Origin: Bradyrhizobium ottawaense
GTDB taxonomy: Bacteria > Pseudomonadota > Alphaproteobacteria > Rhizobiales > Xanthobacteraceae
Direction: 5' to 3'
DNA: 64,000 nucleotides
Assembly: GCF_900099825.1 (NCBI RefSeq)
Contig: NZ_LT629693.1
Coordinates: 6,955,001-7,019,000, forward strand
Made by a program: the position numbers and the translations under genes. The notes under the pieces were generated by a model. The model did not search any database. It saw only the letters and a list, made by a program, of their open reading frames with translations, and had not been told where the DNA came from. Positions 63,133-64,000 of the stretch are shown here, piece after piece. Position 1 is the stretch's first letter; every line of letters starts with the position of its first letter.

Positions 63133-64000
63133 ATGAAGACCGATGCAGTGTTCACGCGTCCGAACCGTGCTGAAGCGACTTCCCGGCAGATTGCCCTGCG
63201 CTCGCGTGGACACTCGCATGGGGGCCTTACCCGACTGGTCAGTCCGGGCGACGTTGGTGAACGGATCAAGCCGTTCGTCTTTCTCGACTACTTCGACGCC
63301 GATCCGGCGACCGCACCCAAATTCGGATTTCATCCCCATTCGGGAATTGCCACGCTCACCGTCATTCTGGCCGGGCAGGCCTTCTACAAGGAGACCACCG
63401 GCCGCGAAGGCGTCATCGAGACCGGCGGAGTTGAATGGATGCGCGCCGGCAGTGGCGTCTGGCATACCGGCGGAATGTTCGGCACGGAGCGGATCAAGGG
63501 CTTTCAGCTCTGGGTCGCGATGCCGCCCGAGCTCGAGCTTGCCGAACCCCAAAGCCAATATCTCGGCGCTTCCGACTTCCATTTTGCCGGCCCTGCGAGG
63601 GTTATCGCAGGCGAATACGATGGCGTGAAAAGCATTGTCGCCTCGCCTCAGGGCATCACTTACCTCGATGTGCGGCTCAAGGCCGGAGAGCGCTGGACGT
63701 TCCGCCCGACCAAGGGGCACGACGTCGCCTGGATCGCGTTGCACCAGGGAATCGTGAGGACGCCGGAGCAGATATCGACGGGCGAAGTCGCCGTGTTCGA
63801 GGAGGGCGATCAGGCGATCGCGTTTGAAGCGCTCTCCGATGCCGGCTTCATCCTCGGCTCTGCGGTCAAGCATCCTTACGACCTGGTGACCGGCCACTAC
63901 TCCGTGCATACCAACGCGGAATCCCTGCGCACCGGGGAGAGCAACATCGCCGATATCGGCCGGCGGCTGCACAACCAGGGTGTCCTGGGACGCGCAAGAC
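63133..64000 (+). CDS. Pirin-family protein, 3' end outside window
   Basis: The open frame runs from ATG at 63133 to the window end (289 codons seen, no stop). It shows the pirin cupin features: GLTRLVSPGDVGERIKPFVF, metal ligands in FGFHPHSGIATLT, and GVEWMRAGSGVWHTGG. Pirins bind Fe and some have quercetinase activity. AGGAGAACG precedes the start. It probably shares a transcript with the DoxX gene, and the two frequently occur together. Confidence 0.92.
   Translation, partial: MKTDAVFTRPNRAEATSRQIALRSRGHSHGGLTRLVSPGDVGERIKPFVFLDYFDADPATAPKFGFHPHSGIATLTVILAGQAFYKETTGREGVIETGGVEWMRAGSGVWHTGGMFGTERIKGFQLWVAMPPELELAEPQSQYLGASDFHFAGPARVIAGEYDGVKSIVASPQGITYLDVRLKAGERWTFRPTKGHDVAWIALHQGIVRTPEQISTGEVAVFEEGDQAIAFEALSDAGFILGSAVKHPYDLVTGHYSVHTNAESLRTGESNIADIGRRLHNQGVLGRAR

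Noticed and set aside
1..64000. CRISPR arrays, toxin-antitoxin pairs, restriction systems and prophage genes
   Set aside because: No regularly spaced repeats and no recognisable Cas, toxin, methyltransferase-restriction or phage structural genes were seen.

Overview
The window looks like chromosomal DNA from a GC-rich alphaproteobacterium of the Bradyrhizobium / Rhodopseudomonas group (Nitrobacteraceae). The basis is the style of its small secreted and DUF proteins, the Omp25/31-type porin, the dispersed palindromic repeats, and the general gene content. The genus is inferred from family resemblance; no database search was run.

Core part, 1-31.4 kb. It opens with a ba3-like (B-family) haem-copper oxidase operon flanked by two di-haem cytochromes c. 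Then come a lytic transglycosylase, a DUF2336 protein, a response regulator/Hpt pair, NAD kinase, a secreted S10 peptidase, and several small exported proteins including a porin. Next are an alpha/beta hydrolase pair, tRNA-Thr(TGT), a Ni/Co permease, a TctC-type binding protein followed by a serine hydrolase, and a divergent GH1 / GH17-membrane pair of beta-glucan enzymes. A sulfatase, RlmB, tRNA-Tyr(GTA), a flavin-dependent monooxygenase and a YciI-like protein follow. Just before tRNA-Gly, on the minus strand, lies a very compact transcription unit. It has a sigma70-like promoter, a 14-nt ribosome-binding site fully complementary to the 16S 3' tail, a 14-codon ORF and a strong intrinsic terminator.

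Accessory part, 31.4 to about 58.3 kb. The 3' 44 nt of tRNA-Gly(TCC) (31365-31408) recur at 40961-41004 and 55024-55067, with a degenerate fourth copy at 58281-58294. This is the footprint of tandem islands integrated in a tRNA gene, although no integrase is visible. Segment 1 carries a PepSY protein with two tiny membrane proteins, a Czc-type heavy-metal RND pump with its adaptor, and a divergent two-component system. Segment 2 carries an IclR regulator, a TauD-type dioxygenase, a [2Fe-2S] ferredoxin, a CYP153-like P450 and an MFS carrier. It also carries a large binding-protein/Cache/adenylate-cyclase fusion and an AcrAB-type RND pair. Segment 3 carries a LysR regulator diverging from an SDR, a GlcG/HbpS-like protein and a DUF427 protein.

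Right flank, 58.3-64 kb. It holds a cyclase-TolB-TPR protein, a frameshifted autotransporter remnant, an Old Yellow Enzyme, an NmrA-like remnant, a DoxX protein and a pirin that runs off the window end. Gene debris is concentrated between 57.5 and 62.7 kb, which suggests repeated insertion and loss there.
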